Below, one piece after another: positions 53,263 to 62,850 of a stretch of 64,000 nt of DNA. Under the pieces are notes generated by a model, which saw nothing but the letters and a program-made list of their open reading frames with translations, searched no databases and was not told the DNA's origin. Numbering within the stretch: the first letter of the stretch is position 1; every line of letters starts with the position of its first letter. A program made the position numbers and the translations under genes. Source of the stretch: Brevibacterium renqingii (GTDB lineage: Bacteria; Actinomycetota; Actinomycetes; Actinomycetales; Brevibacteriaceae); NCBI RefSeq assembly GCF_017808105.1, contig NZ_JADBHF010000008.1:147622-211621 (forward strand). The letters are read 5' to 3'.

Positions 53263-55908
53263 ATGAACACACCTGCCTTTTCGGACTCGACGCACGAGTC
53301 AGTGAACCTGCCTGACAGACCGGCCCTCGAGGGCCTTCGGGACAAATGGGACGCGACGTGGAGCGAGGCGGAAGTCTACGCCTTCGACGCCGAGACCGAT
53401 CGCGCGCAGGTCTACTCCATCGACACTCCCCCGCCCACCGCCTCGGGCTCGCTGCACGTCGGGCATGTGTTCTCCTATACGCAGACCGATATCATCGCCC
53501 GCTACCAGCGCATGACGGGCAAGAACGTCTTCTACCCTCTCGGGTGGGACGACAACGGTCTGCCCACCGAACGCAGGGTGCAGAACTACTACGGCGTGAC
53601 CTGCGATCCCAGCCGGCACTATGATCCGGACTTCCAGCCGCCGGAGAAGGCGCCGAAGAACTCTCGCGACTTCGTCAAGGTCTCACGTCAGAACTTCATC
53701 GAACTGTGCGAGCAGCTCTCAGCCGAGGACGAACAGGTCTTCGAGGATCTCTTCCGCTCCACCGGTCTCTCCGTGGATTGGAAGTACACGTATCGGACGA
53801 TCGACGACGACTCACGGGCCGTCAGTCAGCGAGCGTTCCTCGCGGACCTCGCCGGAGGGCATGCCTATTCCCAGGATGCGCCGACGATGTGGGACGTGAC
53901 CTTCGGCACCGCCGTGGCTCAGGCCGAGCTCGAGGACCGGGAGAAGGACGGCGCCTACCACAAGGTGAAGTTCTTCCCCGAGGGCGCTGACGGGCTCGCC
54001 GACACGTCGGCGGAACCGATCGTGATCCTCACCTCGCGCCCCGAGCTCATCCCCGCCGTGGTCGCGCTCGTAGCCCACCCCGACGACGAACGCTATGCCT
54101 CGATGTTCGGCACGAACGTCGTCTCACCGCTCTTCGGTGTCAGCGTCGAGGTGCGTGCCCATGAGCTCGCGAAGTCGGACAAAGGCACCGGCATCGCCAT
54201 GGTCTGCACTTTCGGCGACCTCACCGATGTCACCTGGTGGCGCGAACTCGATCTGCCCACTCGCGCGGTCATCAACCGCGGCGGCCGTCTCAACCTCGAG
54301 GTCCCCGAATGGATCTCCGCCTCGCCGAAACCGGATGCGGTGCCGAACTACGAGGCGCTGGCAGGAAAGACGACCTTCTCCGCGCGCAAGGACATCGCCC
54401 AGATGCTCATCGACTCCGGTGACCTCATCGGCGAGATCGAACCGATCACCCATCCTGTTCCGTTCTACGAAAAGGGCGACAAGCCGCTCGAGGTCGTCAC
54501 CAGTCGCCAGTGGTACATCCGCAACGGCGGCCGGTCGGCCCAGCTGCGCGATGAGCTCATCGCGCGTGGTCGTGAGATCGAATGGCATCCTGCATTCATG
54601 CGTTCACGCTATGAGAACTGGGTGGAGAACCTCCACGGCGACTGGCTGGTCTCCCGTCAGCGCTACTTCGGCGTTCCGATCCCCCTGTGGTACCGACTCG
54701 ACGCCGATGGACAGCCGGACTACGACGACCCGATCGTGCCCGAATCCCTGCCCGTCGACCCCATCGCCGAGGTGCCCGATGGCTTCGCCGAGGACCAGCG
54801 TGATGTGCCCGGCGGCTTCACCGCAGACCCGGACGTGCTCGACACCTGGGCGACCTCCTCGCTGACTCCCCAGCTCCTGGGCGGCTGGTCGCGAGACGAG
54901 GACTTCTTCGGCAAGGTCTTCCCCTTCGATCTGCGCCCCCAGGGACACGACATCATCCGCACCTGGCTGTTCTCGACCGTGGTCCGGGCGAACTCGCTCA
55001 ACGACTCGGCGCCGTGGAAGCATGCCGGCCTGTCCGGCTGGATCCTGGATCCTGACCGGAAGAAGATGTCGAAGTCGAAGGGCAACGTCGTCGTGCCCTC
55101 CGATATCCTCGCCGAGGCCAAACCAGGCTACGGGCCCGACGCGGTCCGCTACTGGGCGGCCAGCGCGAAGCTCGGCGCCGATACCGCCTATGACGTCACT
55201 CAGATGCAGATCGGCCGTCGACTGGCCATGAAGCTGCTGAACGCATCGAAGTTCGCCCTCGCCCAGGGTGTGCATGCGGGACTCATCGGTCAGCTCGGCG
55301 CGGTCACGCACGATCTCGACCGTGCATTGCTGGCGAAGCTGTCCGAGGTCGTCGAGCAGGCCGGTGCGCATATGGCCGACTACGACTACGCCCACGCCCT
55401 GCGCGTGGCCGAGAGCTTCTTCTGGGAGTTCACCGACGACTACGTGGAGCTCGTCAAGGATCGTTCCTACGGTGCATCCGGGGCCGACGACCAGATTTCG
55501 GCTCACGTCACACTCGCCACCGCTCTCGATGTGCTGCTGAGACTGTTCGCACCCTTCATGCCGTTCGTCACCGAAGAGGTCTGGTCGTGGTGGCGCACCG
55601 GTTCGGTCCACCGTGCTTCGTGGCCGGCCGACGAGTCCCTCAGCCATCCCGATTCCAGCGTGGATCCCGATCTGCTGGTCTCGGTGGCCGCGGCTCTGAC
55701 CGAGATCCGTCGCACGAAGACCGAGGCCAAGGTCTCGCAGAAGACTGCGGTCGCCGCAGTGACGATTCAGGCGCCGACGTCCATCGTGTCTGCGATCCGG
55801 TCGGCCGAAGGAGACCTCAAGGCCGCCGGCCGAGTCGAGACTCTGGTCACCGAGGAGACCGGCGACGAGATCACCATCGGCGAGATCAGCTTCGTCGAAC
55901 AGGACTGA
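53263..55908 (+). CDS. valS: Valyl-tRNA synthetase
   Basis: Class I synthetase of 881 residues. The signature HVGH is at residues 65-68 (TASGSLHVGHVFSYTQTD) and KMSKSKG starts near 603. The editing domain lies in between and an anticodon domain (about 700-820) follows, with a short coiled C-terminal part. GWDDNGLPTERRVQ is typical of ValRS. The ATG at 53263 is chosen over an in-frame start 18 bases earlier. Unlike in many actinobacteria it is not linked to folC; it is divergent from the acyltransferase gene. Confidence 0.96.
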   Translation: MNTPAFSDSTHESVNLPDRPALEGLRDKWDATWSEAEVYAFDAETDRAQVYSIDTPPPTASGSLHVGHVFSYTQTDIIARYQRMTGKNVFYPLGWDDNGLPTERRVQNYYGVTCDPSRHYDPDFQPPEKAPKNSRDFVKVSRQNFIELCEQLSAEDEQVFEDLFRSTGLSVDWKYTYRTIDDDSRAVSQRAFLADLAGGHAYSQDAPTMWDVTFGTAVAQAELEDREKDGAYHKVKFFPEGADGLADTSAEPIVILTSRPELIPAVVALVAHPDDERYASMFGTNVVSPLFGVSVEVRAHELAKSDKGTGIAMVCTFGDLTDVTWWRELDLPTRAVINRGGRLNLEVPEWISASPKPDAVPNYEALAGKTTFSARKDIAQMLIDSGDLIGEIEPITHPVPFYEKGDKPLEVVTSRQWYIRNGGRSAQLRDELIARGREIEWHPAFMRSRYENWVENLHGDWLVSRQRYFGVPIPLWYRLDADGQPDYDDPIVPESLPVDPIAEVPDGFAEDQRDVPGGFTADPDVLDTWATSSLTPQLLGGWSRDEDFFGKVFPFDLRPQGHDIIRTWLFSTVVRANSLNDSAPWKHAGLSGWILDPDRKKMSKSKGNVVVPSDILAEAKPGYGPDAVRYWAASAKLGADTAYDVTQMQIGRRLAMKLLNASKFALAQGVHAGLIGQLGAVTHDLDRALLAKLSEVVEQAGAHMADYDYAHALRVAESFFWEFTDDYVELVKDRSYGASGADDQISAHVTLATALDVLLRLFAPFMPFVTEEVWSWWRTGSVHRASWPADESLSHPDSSVDPDLLVSVAAALTEIRRTKTEAKVSQKTAVAAVTIQAPTSIVSAIRSAEGDLKAAGRVETLVTEETGDEITIGEISFVEQD

Positions 55909-56111
55909 GCGAAGGGGCGTTCGTCCCCGAACCCCGTCAGAACCCCACGATGTCCGATGTTCCGGATCCGAGAGAACCGGGCGTCGTGGGGTTCGTGCAT
56001 GTTCCCGGATGGACACATTCGAACGGCGTGCCCAGCTGATGAACGCACGTATTATGGATCCGACAACCGAAGAAGTACGGAATCCCTTCCTGATCGAAAG
56101 GCCCACGGAAC

Positions 56112-56804
56112 GTGAGAAGCGAACTCTTTTCCCAGCGCAACGCCGAGATCCAGAACCAGGATCGATGGACCCTCCAGTCGAAGAAGATGCTGCGCACGGT
56201 CATCACGCCGAACGCTCCGATGATCGCCACCAAGGGCGCGATGGTCGCCTATCAGGGTGATGTGCACTTCACCCACCAGGGATCGAAGTCGGTCGGTCAG
56301 TTCATGAAGAAGGCAGCCACAGGAGAAGGCGGCAACGTCATGCGCGTCGAAGGCCACGGAGAGGTGTTCTTCGCCCGCGAGGCCTCGAACATCTTCATGA
56401 TGTCCCTCGAGGGCCCGCAGGACGCGCTGACGGTCAACACCTCGAATCTGCTCGCCTTCGACGATGCGCTCAGCTGGGAGATCAAGCGCATCAAGGGCGG
56501 AGTCGGCGCCATGGCCAGCGGCTCGGGCCTATTCAACCTCGAACTCGCAGGCCGAGGCACTGCGGCCATCTGCTGCAAGGGAGAGCCCATGGTCCTCGAC
56601 TGCTCACAGCAGCCGACATTCGTCGATCCCCAGGCCGCCGTATGCTGGTCCTCGGCCCTGGCCCCGCAGATCAAGACGGACGTCAGCATCGGCACGTTCT
56701 TCGGTCGCGGCTCCGGTGAGTCCATCCAGCTCGCTTTCCACGGCCCCGGTTTCGTCGTCGTCCAGCCCGCGGAGAACGCCGTCTACTCGGCAGCTCAGGC
56801 CTGA
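56112..56804 (+). CDS. AIM24 family protein
   Basis: Soluble protein of 230 residues, beta-sandwich AIM24 family. It shows MRVEGHGEVFFAREASNIF and an internal glycine-rich segment (GSGLFNLELAGRGTAAICCKG) typical of the family. The GTG start at 56112 has a weak GGAAC site. Bacterial members are linked to stress or to TerD-like systems by neighbourhood in some genomes, but no tellurite gene lies here. The function is not known. It is convergent with the MFS exporter gene. Confidence 0.85.
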   Translation: MRSELFSQRNAEIQNQDRWTLQSKKMLRTVITPNAPMIATKGAMVAYQGDVHFTHQGSKSVGQFMKKAATGEGGNVMRVEGHGEVFFAREASNIFMMSLEGPQDALTVNTSNLLAFDDALSWEIKRIKGGVGAMASGSGLFNLELAGRGTAAICCKGEPMVLDCSQQPTFVDPQAAVCWSSALAPQIKTDVSIGTFFGRGSGESIQLAFHGPGFVVVQPAENAVYSAAQA

Positions 56805-56819
56805 AGTCGTTCGCGGACC

Positions 56820-58109
56820 TCAGGTGTCGACGGCAACGGTCTGCTCGGGACGCCCCCGCTGCACCCGGTAGCTCCGGAAGGCGGGGAAGACGACTGCACA
56901 GGCGAGCACGAGCACGATCACTGCGAGCCCGCCGCCTGCCGCTGCGACGGTGGTTCCCGTCGCTTCCGCGACGGATCCGTGGAGGATGTCTGCGAGGCGG
57001 GGACCGCCGGCGACGACGACGATGAACACGCCCTGCATCCGTCCGCGCATGTCATCGGTGGCAGCCTCCTGCAGCATCGTCGAGCGGAAGGCCGATGAGA
57101 CGATGTCCGCTCCCCCGCCCAGGGCGAGGCCGAAGAGCGCGACAACGAGCGCGAGGGTCCAGAGACTCGAGGCTACCTCGAGCGAGAGGCCGAAGACCAC
57201 CATCGCCGAGCCCCAGACGACGATGGCCACGATGACCGCGAGCCCCTGCCGCTCGACTCGAGACACCCATCCGGAGAAGATCCCGGCCAGGGCGCTGCCT
57301 CCGGCCAGAGCGGCGAAGAGCAGAGAGAAGACGATCCCACCTTCGTCCGGCCCGTCGAAGGTCTCCGCGGCGATCTGTGGGAACAGCGCACGCGGCATGC
57401 CGAAGACCATTGCGATGACGTCGACGAGCAGGGACACCATGACCACGGTGTTGGTCTTCAGGTACCGGAATCCGTCGATGATGCCTTTGAATCCCGAGCG
57501 CGTATCAGGCTGCATCTTCGGGACCAGAGCAGGTAGGCGGAGCACCGCGTAGAGGGTGGCGAACAGGAACACGGCGTCGACGATGTACAGCAGCTGATAG
57601 CCGAAGAGCGGGATGAGGGCGCCGCCGATGACGGGGCCGATGACCGCTCCCAGCGTCATCACCGTCATATTCAGCGAATTCGCCGCCGGCAGCAGCTCGA
57701 GCGGAACGATCGTCGGCAGAAGAGCCCCTCGCGCAGGCTGGTTGAGTCCGAAGAACGCCTGCTGCATGGAGAACACGGACAGCAGCAGCCAGACGTTGTC
57801 GATGTCCAGCACGGCGATGAAGGCGAGCACGGCGCTGGTGAAGATGAGTCCGACAGTGGAGACGACGAGCAGCTTGCGCCGGTCGACGACGTCGGCCAGC
57901 GAACCGCCCCAGAGTCCGAACACCACGAGCGGTACGAGACCGAAGGCACCTGCCAGACCGACATAGCCCGACGAGGCGGTGATATGGAAGATCTGGGCCG
58001 GAATCGCCACGACCGTCATCTGAGCACCGATGACGGTGACGATATTGGCCAACCACAGGCGACGGAACGCCGCGTACTTCAGGGGGCGGCCATCAGCGAA
58101 GAGCCTCAT
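56820..58109 (-). CDS. MFS transporter, EntS-like exporter
   Basis: Major facilitator of 429 residues with about 12 hydrophobic segments. The fold and motifs (GLWGGSLADVVDRRKLLV for signature A and FFGLNQPARGALLPTIVP in helix 4 to 5) match the enterobactin-exporter/macrolide-efflux branch. Substrate unknown; siderophore or drug export are both possible. No siderophore genes are close. It sits between AIM24 and clpX. Confidence 0.85.
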   Translation of the reverse strand: MRLFADGRPLKYAAFRRLWLANIVTVIGAQMTVVAIPAQIFHITASSGYVGLAGAFGLVPLVVFGLWGGSLADVVDRRKLLVVSTVGLIFTSAVLAFIAVLDIDNVWLLLSVFSMQQAFFGLNQPARGALLPTIVPLELLPAANSLNMTVMTLGAVIGPVIGGALIPLFGYQLLYIVDAVFLFATLYAVLRLPALVPKMQPDTRSGFKGIIDGFRYLKTNTVVMVSLLVDVIAMVFGMPRALFPQIAAETFDGPDEGGIVFSLLFAALAGGSALAGIFSGWVSRVERQGLAVIVAIVVWGSAMVVFGLSLEVASSLWTLALVVALFGLALGGGADIVSSAFRSTMLQEAATDDMRGRMQGVFIVVVAGGPRLADILHGSVAEATGTTVAAAGGGLAVIVLVLACAVVFPAFRSYRVQRGRPEQTVAVDT

Positions 58110-58120
58110 CCGTCAGAGGC

Positions 58121-59413
58121 TCAGGCAGACTTCTTGTTGGTCCTGTTCCGCGGCTTGGGCACCAGCGTCGGTGCCACATTGGAGTCGACGACGTCCTTGG
58201 TCACGACGACCTCGGCGATATCCTCACGCGAAGGCACGTCGAACATGACCGGCTGGAGGACTTCCTCCATGATCGAACGCAGTCCCCGCGCTCCCGTGCC
58301 GCGCAGCAGCGCGAGATCAGCGATCGCCTCGAGCGCTTCGGTCTCGAAGGTCAGGGAGACATTGTCGAACTCGAACATGCGCTGGTACTGCTTGACCAGA
58401 GCGTTCTTCGGTTCGGTCAGGATGGACATGAGTGCCGCGCGATCGAGGTTGGACACAGTTGCCAGCACCGGGAGCCGACCGATGAATTCGGGGATGAGCC
58501 CGAACTTGAGCAGATCCTCGGGCAGAATGTCCGCGTAGAGGTCCTCCTCGTCGTTCTTCGACTGCAGAAGGGCACCGAAGCCGATGCCGTGCTTGCCCTT
58601 GCGGCCGGCGACGATCTCTTCCAAACCGGCAAAGGCTCCGGCGACGATGAAGAGCACATTCGTTGTGTCGATCTGCAGGAAATCCTGGTGCGGGTGCTTG
58701 CGGCCGCCCTGCGGTGGGACGGAGGCCTGGGTGCCCTCGAGGATCTTCAGCAGCGCCTGCTGCACGCCCTCGCCCGAGACATCCCTGGTGATCGACGGGT
58801 TCTCCGATTTGCGGGCGATCTTGTCGATCTCGTCGATGTAGATGATGCCGTGCTCGGCGCGCTGGATGTCGAAGTCGGCGGCCTGAATGAGTTTGAGCAG
58901 AATGTTCTCGACATCCTCGCCCACGTAACCGGCCTCGGTCAGTGCGGTGGCATCGGCGACGGCGAAAGGCACATTCAGGCGCTTCGCCAGTGACTGCGCC
59001 AGATAGGTCTTGCCCGAACCCGTGGGTCCGACCATCAGGATGTTCGACTTCGCGATCTCAACGTCCGAATCGTCGCTGCCGAGGGTCTTCGTGTCCTCCC
59101 CGGACTGCAGGGAGCGAATGCGCTTGTAATGGTTGTAGACGGCGACGGAGAGCGCCTTCTTCGCCGGTTCCTGTCCGACGACGTACTCCTGCAGGAAGTC
59201 GAAGATCTCTCGCGGTTTCGGCAGCTCGAGTTCGGCCTGCTCCGGACTGGATTCGCTGAGCTCCTCTTCGATGATCTCATTGCACAGTCCGATGCATTCA
59301 TCGCAGATGTAAACACCAGGTCCAGCGATGAGTTTTCGAACCTGCTTCTGAGACTTCCCACAGAAGTTGCATTTGAGCAGGTCTGCTCCGTCCGCACTGC
59401 GAGCCACTGTCAC
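58121..59413 (-). CDS. clpX: ATP-dependent Clp protease ATP-binding subunit ClpX
   Basis: AAA+ unfoldase of 430 residues that feeds substrates to ClpP. The zinc-binding domain has Cys15 and Cys18 (CNFCGK) and Cys37 and Cys40 (CDEC). Walker A is GPTGSGKT (129-136), Walker B is [10 protein letters not shown], and the pore loop is GYVGEDVE. The IGF-like loop for ClpP docking reads KHGIGFGA. It has its own candidate promoter (59441-59470) and is separated from clpP2 by a hairpin, so it is probably transcribed independently. Confidence 0.97.
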   Translation of the reverse strand: MTVARSADGADLLKCNFCGKSQKQVRKLIAGPGVYICDECIGLCNEIIEEELSESSPEQAELELPKPREIFDFLQEYVVGQEPAKKALSVAVYNHYKRIRSLQSGEDTKTLGSDDSDVEIAKSNILMVGPTGSGKTYLAQSLAKRLNVPFAVADATALTEAGYVGEDVENILLKLIQAADFDIQRAEHGIIYIDEIDKIARKSENPSITRDVSGEGVQQALLKILEGTQASVPPQGGRKHPHQDFLQIDTTNVLFIVAGAFAGLEEIVAGRKGKHGIGFGALLQSKNDEEDLYADILPEDLLKFGLIPEFIGRLPVLATVSNLDRAALMSILTEPKNALVKQYQRMFEFDNVSLTFETEALEAIADLALLRGTGARGLRSIMEEVLQPVMFDVPSREDIAEVVVTKDVVDSNVAPTLVPKPRNRTNKKSA

Positions 59414-59440
59414 AACCTTTCGCCAGGACGCTTGGCCCCA

Positions 59441-59470
59441 ACTCTACCGCTCGTGTTTCCTGTACCTCAA
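59441..59470 (-). promoter_or_regulatory. Candidate promoter for clpX
   Basis: Read leftward: -35 TTGAGG (59465-59470), an 18-bp spacer and -10 TAGAGT (59441-59446), about 28 bp before the clpX start. It lies downstream of the clpP2 hairpin, which supports separate transcription. Confidence 0.45.
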
Positions 59471-59536
59471 TAGCTTCCCATACGTCGCTGACACGAACCC
59501 CCAGCGACGTCATTCGGTGTGTCGGCAGACAGAGGA

Positions 59537-59576
59537 GGAACGGGCCCGCACGGTCGCTGCCGCACGAGCCCGTTCC
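59537..59576 (-). terminator. Hairpin ending the clpP1-clpP2 operon
   Basis: GGAACGGGC (59537-59545) pairs with GCCCGTTCC (59568-59576) around an internal GC-rich loop that may extend the stem, about 28 bp after the clpP2 stop. Confidence 0.55.
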
Positions 59577-59603
59577 AACGGTCCTCAGACCACCGCGCAG
59601 GGC

Positions 59604-60257
59604 TCAGACCACGTTCTTGCGTGAAGAGAGCACCTGATCGACGAGACCGTAGTCCTTCGCCTGTTCGGCCGTGAGGAAGAGGTCCCGTTCGATGTCGTTC
59701 GAGACCTGCGAAGGCTCCTTGTTCGAGTGCTTGGCCAGAGTCCCCTCCAGCCACTCACGCATCCGCAGCACTTCGGCAGCCTGGATCTCGAGGTCGGAGG
59801 CCTGCCCCTGACCCTGCCCCTCCATGGCCGGCTGGTGGATGAGCACACGCGCATTGGGCAGGGCCAGTCGCTTGCCGGGGGTGCCGGCCGCGAGCAGCAC
59901 GGCGGCCGCCGAGGCGGCCTGACCGAGGCAGACGGTCTGGATCTCCGGCTTGATGTACTGCATCGTGTCGTAGATCGCCGTCATCGCGGTGAACGAGCCG
60001 CCGGGCGAGTTGATGTAGAGCGTGATGTCACGATCGGGATCCTGCGACTCGAGCACGAGCAGCTGGGCCATCACGTCGTCGGCGCTCGTATCGTCGACCT
60101 GAGCGCCGAGGAAGACCACGCGATCGTCGAAGAGCTTCGTGTACGGGTCCTGACGCTTGAAGCCGTAGGGTGTCCGCTCCTCGAACTGCGGCATCACGTA
60201 CCGCGACTGCGGCATATTCGACGCCGTCGAACCCGGCATAAAGTTCATTGAATTCAT
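59604..60257 (-). CDS. clpP2: ATP-dependent Clp protease proteolytic subunit 2
   Basis: Serine protease subunit of 217 residues. Ser116 is in GQAASAAAV and His141 in LIHQPA; the aspartate is in the NDIERD segment (about 187-192). The N-terminal 30 residues may form a propeptide. In actinobacteria ClpP2 pairs with ClpP1 into a mixed tetradecamer. It starts 17 bp after clpP1. Confidence 0.96.
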   Translation of the reverse strand: MNSMNFMPGSTASNMPQSRYVMPQFEERTPYGFKRQDPYTKLFDDRVVFLGAQVDDTSADDVMAQLLVLESQDPDRDITLYINSPGGSFTAMTAIYDTMQYIKPEIQTVCLGQAASAAAVLLAAGTPGKRLALPNARVLIHQPAMEGQGQGQASDLEIQAAEVLRMREWLEGTLAKHSNKEPSQVSNDIERDLFLTAEQAKDYGLVDQVLSSRKNVV

Positions 60258-60274
60258 TCTTCCCTCACTCCTGC

Positions 60275-60886
60275 TCAGTTGTTCTCGACGTCGGACGCGC
60301 GGGTGACCATCTTGTCGATGAAGCCGTACTCGAGGGCCTCCTCGGCGGTGAACCAGTGGTCACGGTCATTGTCCTTGAGGATCTGCTCGAGCGACTTTCC
60401 GGTCTGCTCGGCGGTCAGCTCGGCCATCTGCTTCTTCATGTGCAGGATCAGCTCGGCCTGGATCTTGATGTCCGTGGCGGTGCCGCCGATGCCGCCGAGC
60501 GGCTGGTGCATGAGGATGCGCGCGTGCGGAGTTGCGTAGCGCTTGCCCGGAGTGCCCGAGGACAGCAGGAACTGCCCCATCGAGGCGGCCATGCCCATCG
60601 CCACTGTCGAGACGTCGGGCTTGATGTACTGCATGGTGTCGTAGATGGCCATGCCCGCGGTGACCGATCCCCCAGGCGAGTTGATGTAGAGCGAGATATC
60701 GGCGTCGGGGTCCTCAGCGGCCAGCAGCATCATCTGTGCACAGATCGCGTTGGCGTTGTCGTCGCGCACCTCTGAACCGAGCCAGATGATGCGCTCCTTG
60801 AGGAGACGATTGAAGATATGGTCGTCCAGGCCCATTCCCCCACCGGCGTCGAGGCCGACGGGAGCTGTCATGTCGTGTGCGCTCAC
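60275..60886 (-). CDS. clpP1: ATP-dependent Clp protease proteolytic subunit 1
   Basis: Serine protease subunit of 203 residues. Ser102 is in GMAASMGQF and His127 in LMHQPL, with the aspartate in DNDRDHWF. Sequence traits ([16 protein letters not shown] and [15 protein letters not shown]) match the ClpP1 group. It is promoter-proximal in the clpP1-clpP2 pair. A candidate ClgR-like site lies about 90 bp upstream. Confidence 0.96.
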   Translation of the reverse strand: MSAHDMTAPVGLDAGGGMGLDDHIFNRLLKERIIWLGSEVRDDNANAICAQMMLLAAEDPDADISLYINSPGGSVTAGMAIYDTMQYIKPDVSTVAMGMAASMGQFLLSSGTPGKRYATPHARILMHQPLGGIGGTATDIKIQAELILHMKKQMAELTAEQTGKSLEQILKDNDRDHWFTAEEALEYGFIDKMVTRASDVENN

Positions 60887-60970
60887 GTTTCACTCCTGTG
60901 TTCTGTGGATGGCTTGTTATGGACTCTAACCGCTCCCCACCGGGTTTTAGTCCGCGGCGAGGCCCGTGTT

Positions 60971-60981
60971 CGCCCTCAGCG
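60971..60981. promoter_or_regulatory. Candidate ClgR-like site upstream of clpP1
   Basis: CGCCCTCAGCG fits the CGCYNANRGCG core of actinobacterial ClgR boxes with one mismatch. ClgR activates clpP1P2 in relatives. An 11-bp core with a mismatch is weak evidence. Confidence 0.3.
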
Positions 60982-61004
60982 TGATCGACGTGTGCGGATA
61001 GGCA

Positions 61005-61044
61005 GAGACGGTGGGCGCGGACCCACGTCCGCGCCCACCGTCTC
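61005..61044 (-). terminator. Terminator of tig
   Basis: A perfect 17-bp stem, GAGACGGTGGGCGCGGA (61005-61021) with TCCGCGCCCACCGTCTC (61028-61044), and a 6-nt loop, 31 bp after the tig stop. It separates tig from the clpP promoter. Confidence 0.7.
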
Positions 61045-61075
61045 ATCCGGAATCCGCCAGTGAAGCGGTTCTTCC

Positions 61076-62428
61076 TCAGTTCTCCTCGGCGGCCTCTGCC
61101 GGCACTTCGTCCGCAGCCTCGGTGTCGGCCTCGGCGGCTTCCTCATCGTCTCCGGCGGAGGTGAAGGCCTCCATGTCGACGACGTTTCCGGCGGTGTCCT
61201 TGACCGTGGCGCCGGCAAGCACTGCGGCCAGGGCCTTGCGGCGCGAGACCTCTCCGACCAGTGCGTTGACCTGCCCGGAGCTGTCGAGCATCTGCGCGAA
61301 CTCGTTCGGGTTCATCCCGTACTGCTGCGATGCGGAGATCAGGTACTCGATGAGCTCGGGCTGGCTGACCTCGACGTTCTCAGCCTCGGAGACGGCGTCG
61401 AGGATGAACTGCGTGCGCAGGTTGCGCTCAGTCTCCTCGGTGACCTCCTTGCGATGCTCGTCATCGTCCGACCGGTTCTCGGACTCGAGATGCCGCTCGA
61501 CCTCATCGGTGACGATCTTCGCCGGCACCGGGACCTCGAGGGTCTCGACGAGGTGCTCGAGCACCTTGTCGCGTGCCTGCACGCCCTGGTCGGTCTCCTT
61601 CTGCTTGCCGGCCTGCTCACGCAGGTCTTCGCGCAGTTCGGCGATCGTGTCGAACTCACTGGCCAGCTGAGCGAAGTCATCGTCCGCCTCGGGCAGCTCA
61701 CGTTCCTTCACAGCACTGAGGGTGATCTTCACCGTGCCCTGCTCACCGGCATGCTCGCCGCCGGCGAATGTGGTTTCGAAGGTCGTGGTCTCACCGGCGG
61801 AGAGACCGTCGAGAGCCTCGTCCATGCCCTCGAGCATCGTGCCGGCACCGACCTGGTAGGAGATGTCGGAGGCGGTGTCGATCTCTTCATCATCGATGGT
61901 GGCGACCAGATCGAGGGTGACGAAGTCGCCCTCTGCCGCGGGGCGATCGACCGAGGTCAGGGTTCCGAAGCGGGTGCGCAGCTGCTCGAGCTCGGCGTCC
62001 ACGTCCTCGTCGGTGACCTCGATGGGGTCGACCTCGATGGTGATCGAATCGTAGGCGGGCAGCTCGATCTCGGGGCGGACATCGACTTCGACGGTGAAGT
62101 TGAGGTCTCCGTCTTCGGTGCCGTCGAGTCCGGGCACCTCGGAGATCTCGACCTCGGGCTGACCCATCGGCTTGAGCTCGTTCTCTTCCACGGCATTGCG
62201 GTAGAAGTCATCGAGGCCGTTGTTGATGGCCTCCTGGATCACTGCGGGACGACCGATCCGCTGATCGATGATGCGCGCGGGGACCTTGCCCTTGCGGAAG
62301 CCGGGGACGGTGACCTGAGCACCGATGGTCTTGTATGCCTCGTCGACGCTCGGTTTGAGTTCGGCGTATGGGACTTCCACGCTGATCTTGACCCGCGTGG
62401 GGTCGAGTTGCTCGACGGAGCTCTTCAC
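61076..62428 (-). CDS. tig: Trigger factor
   Basis: Ribosome-bound chaperone and peptidyl-prolyl isomerase of 450 residues. The N-terminal ribosome-binding signature lies near residues 40-50 (VPGFRKGKVPARIID); the PPIase domain is about 150-240 (AEGDFVTLDLVATIDDEEID region, quoted in part); the C-terminal chaperone arms follow. The last 30 residues are Asp/Glu/Ala-rich. The GTG at 62428 is chosen because GAAAGG lies seven bases upstream. It stands upstream of clpP1P2 as usual, though in its own unit. Confidence 0.96.
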   Translation of the reverse strand: MKSSVEQLDPTRVKISVEVPYAELKPSVDEAYKTIGAQVTVPGFRKGKVPARIIDQRIGRPAVIQEAINNGLDDFYRNAVEENELKPMGQPEVEISEVPGLDGTEDGDLNFTVEVDVRPEIELPAYDSITIEVDPIEVTDEDVDAELEQLRTRFGTLTSVDRPAAEGDFVTLDLVATIDDEEIDTASDISYQVGAGTMLEGMDEALDGLSAGETTTFETTFAGGEHAGEQGTVKITLSAVKERELPEADDDFAQLASEFDTIAELREDLREQAGKQKETDQGVQARDKVLEHLVETLEVPVPAKIVTDEVERHLESENRSDDDEHRKEVTEETERNLRTQFILDAVSEAENVEVSQPELIEYLISASQQYGMNPNEFAQMLDSSGQVNALVGEVSRRKALAAVLAGATVKDTAGNVVDMEAFTSAGDDEEAAEADTEAADEVPAEAAEEN

Positions 62429-62801
62429 AGTGCGACCTTTCAATTTCGACAGTCATGCATGTTCGGCCATCTTCCGACCTGACCGGCCCCGTTCATGGCC
62501 GCAAACGACCATCTCACAGCCTGATCGGCCATCTCGTGACCTTAAGGGGAGCGAAAGTCCACGAATTCTTCGCGCACGTCCGCAAGACGCAATCACCTAT
62601 ATTACGCGAAACCTCGGTCGATACGCGAAACCGGGCGGTTTTCCGGCAAGCGCCGCACCTTCCCATGCGCGGCACCCATCGCCGAACGCGACGGCGTCCG
62701 CCATCATCGACGACCAGGGGCCCGCGGAGGCCGACGGCTATATGCCCGAGGCCGCGACCATGGCCGCCCTCGGATACGGCGAAATCCTGCGCGGACATGA
62801 G
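62429..62801 (-). promoter_or_regulatory. tig upstream region
   Basis: No supported gene. Two direct repeats of TACGCGAAACC (62603-62613 and 62622-62632, 19-bp pitch) lie about 180 bp before tig, next to an AT-rich CTATATTACG patch that could hold a -10 (TAATAT on the minus strand). Open frames here have no ribosome site. Confidence 0.4.
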
Positions 62802-62832
62802 AAAACCGGCCTGACCCGAAGGTCAGACCGGC
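62802..62832 (-). terminator. Intrinsic terminator for a displaced leftward gene
   Basis: Read leftward: a GC-rich 11-bp stem with one G-U pair and a TTCG tetraloop, followed by UUUU. On the plus strand the same stem would have a C-A mismatch and no U-run, so orientation is clear. No leftward gene ends before it in this window; the sequence 18 bp beyond is the edge of the insertion sequence. Confidence 0.65.
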
Positions 62833-62850
62833 TCGCGGAGGGGATGACGG

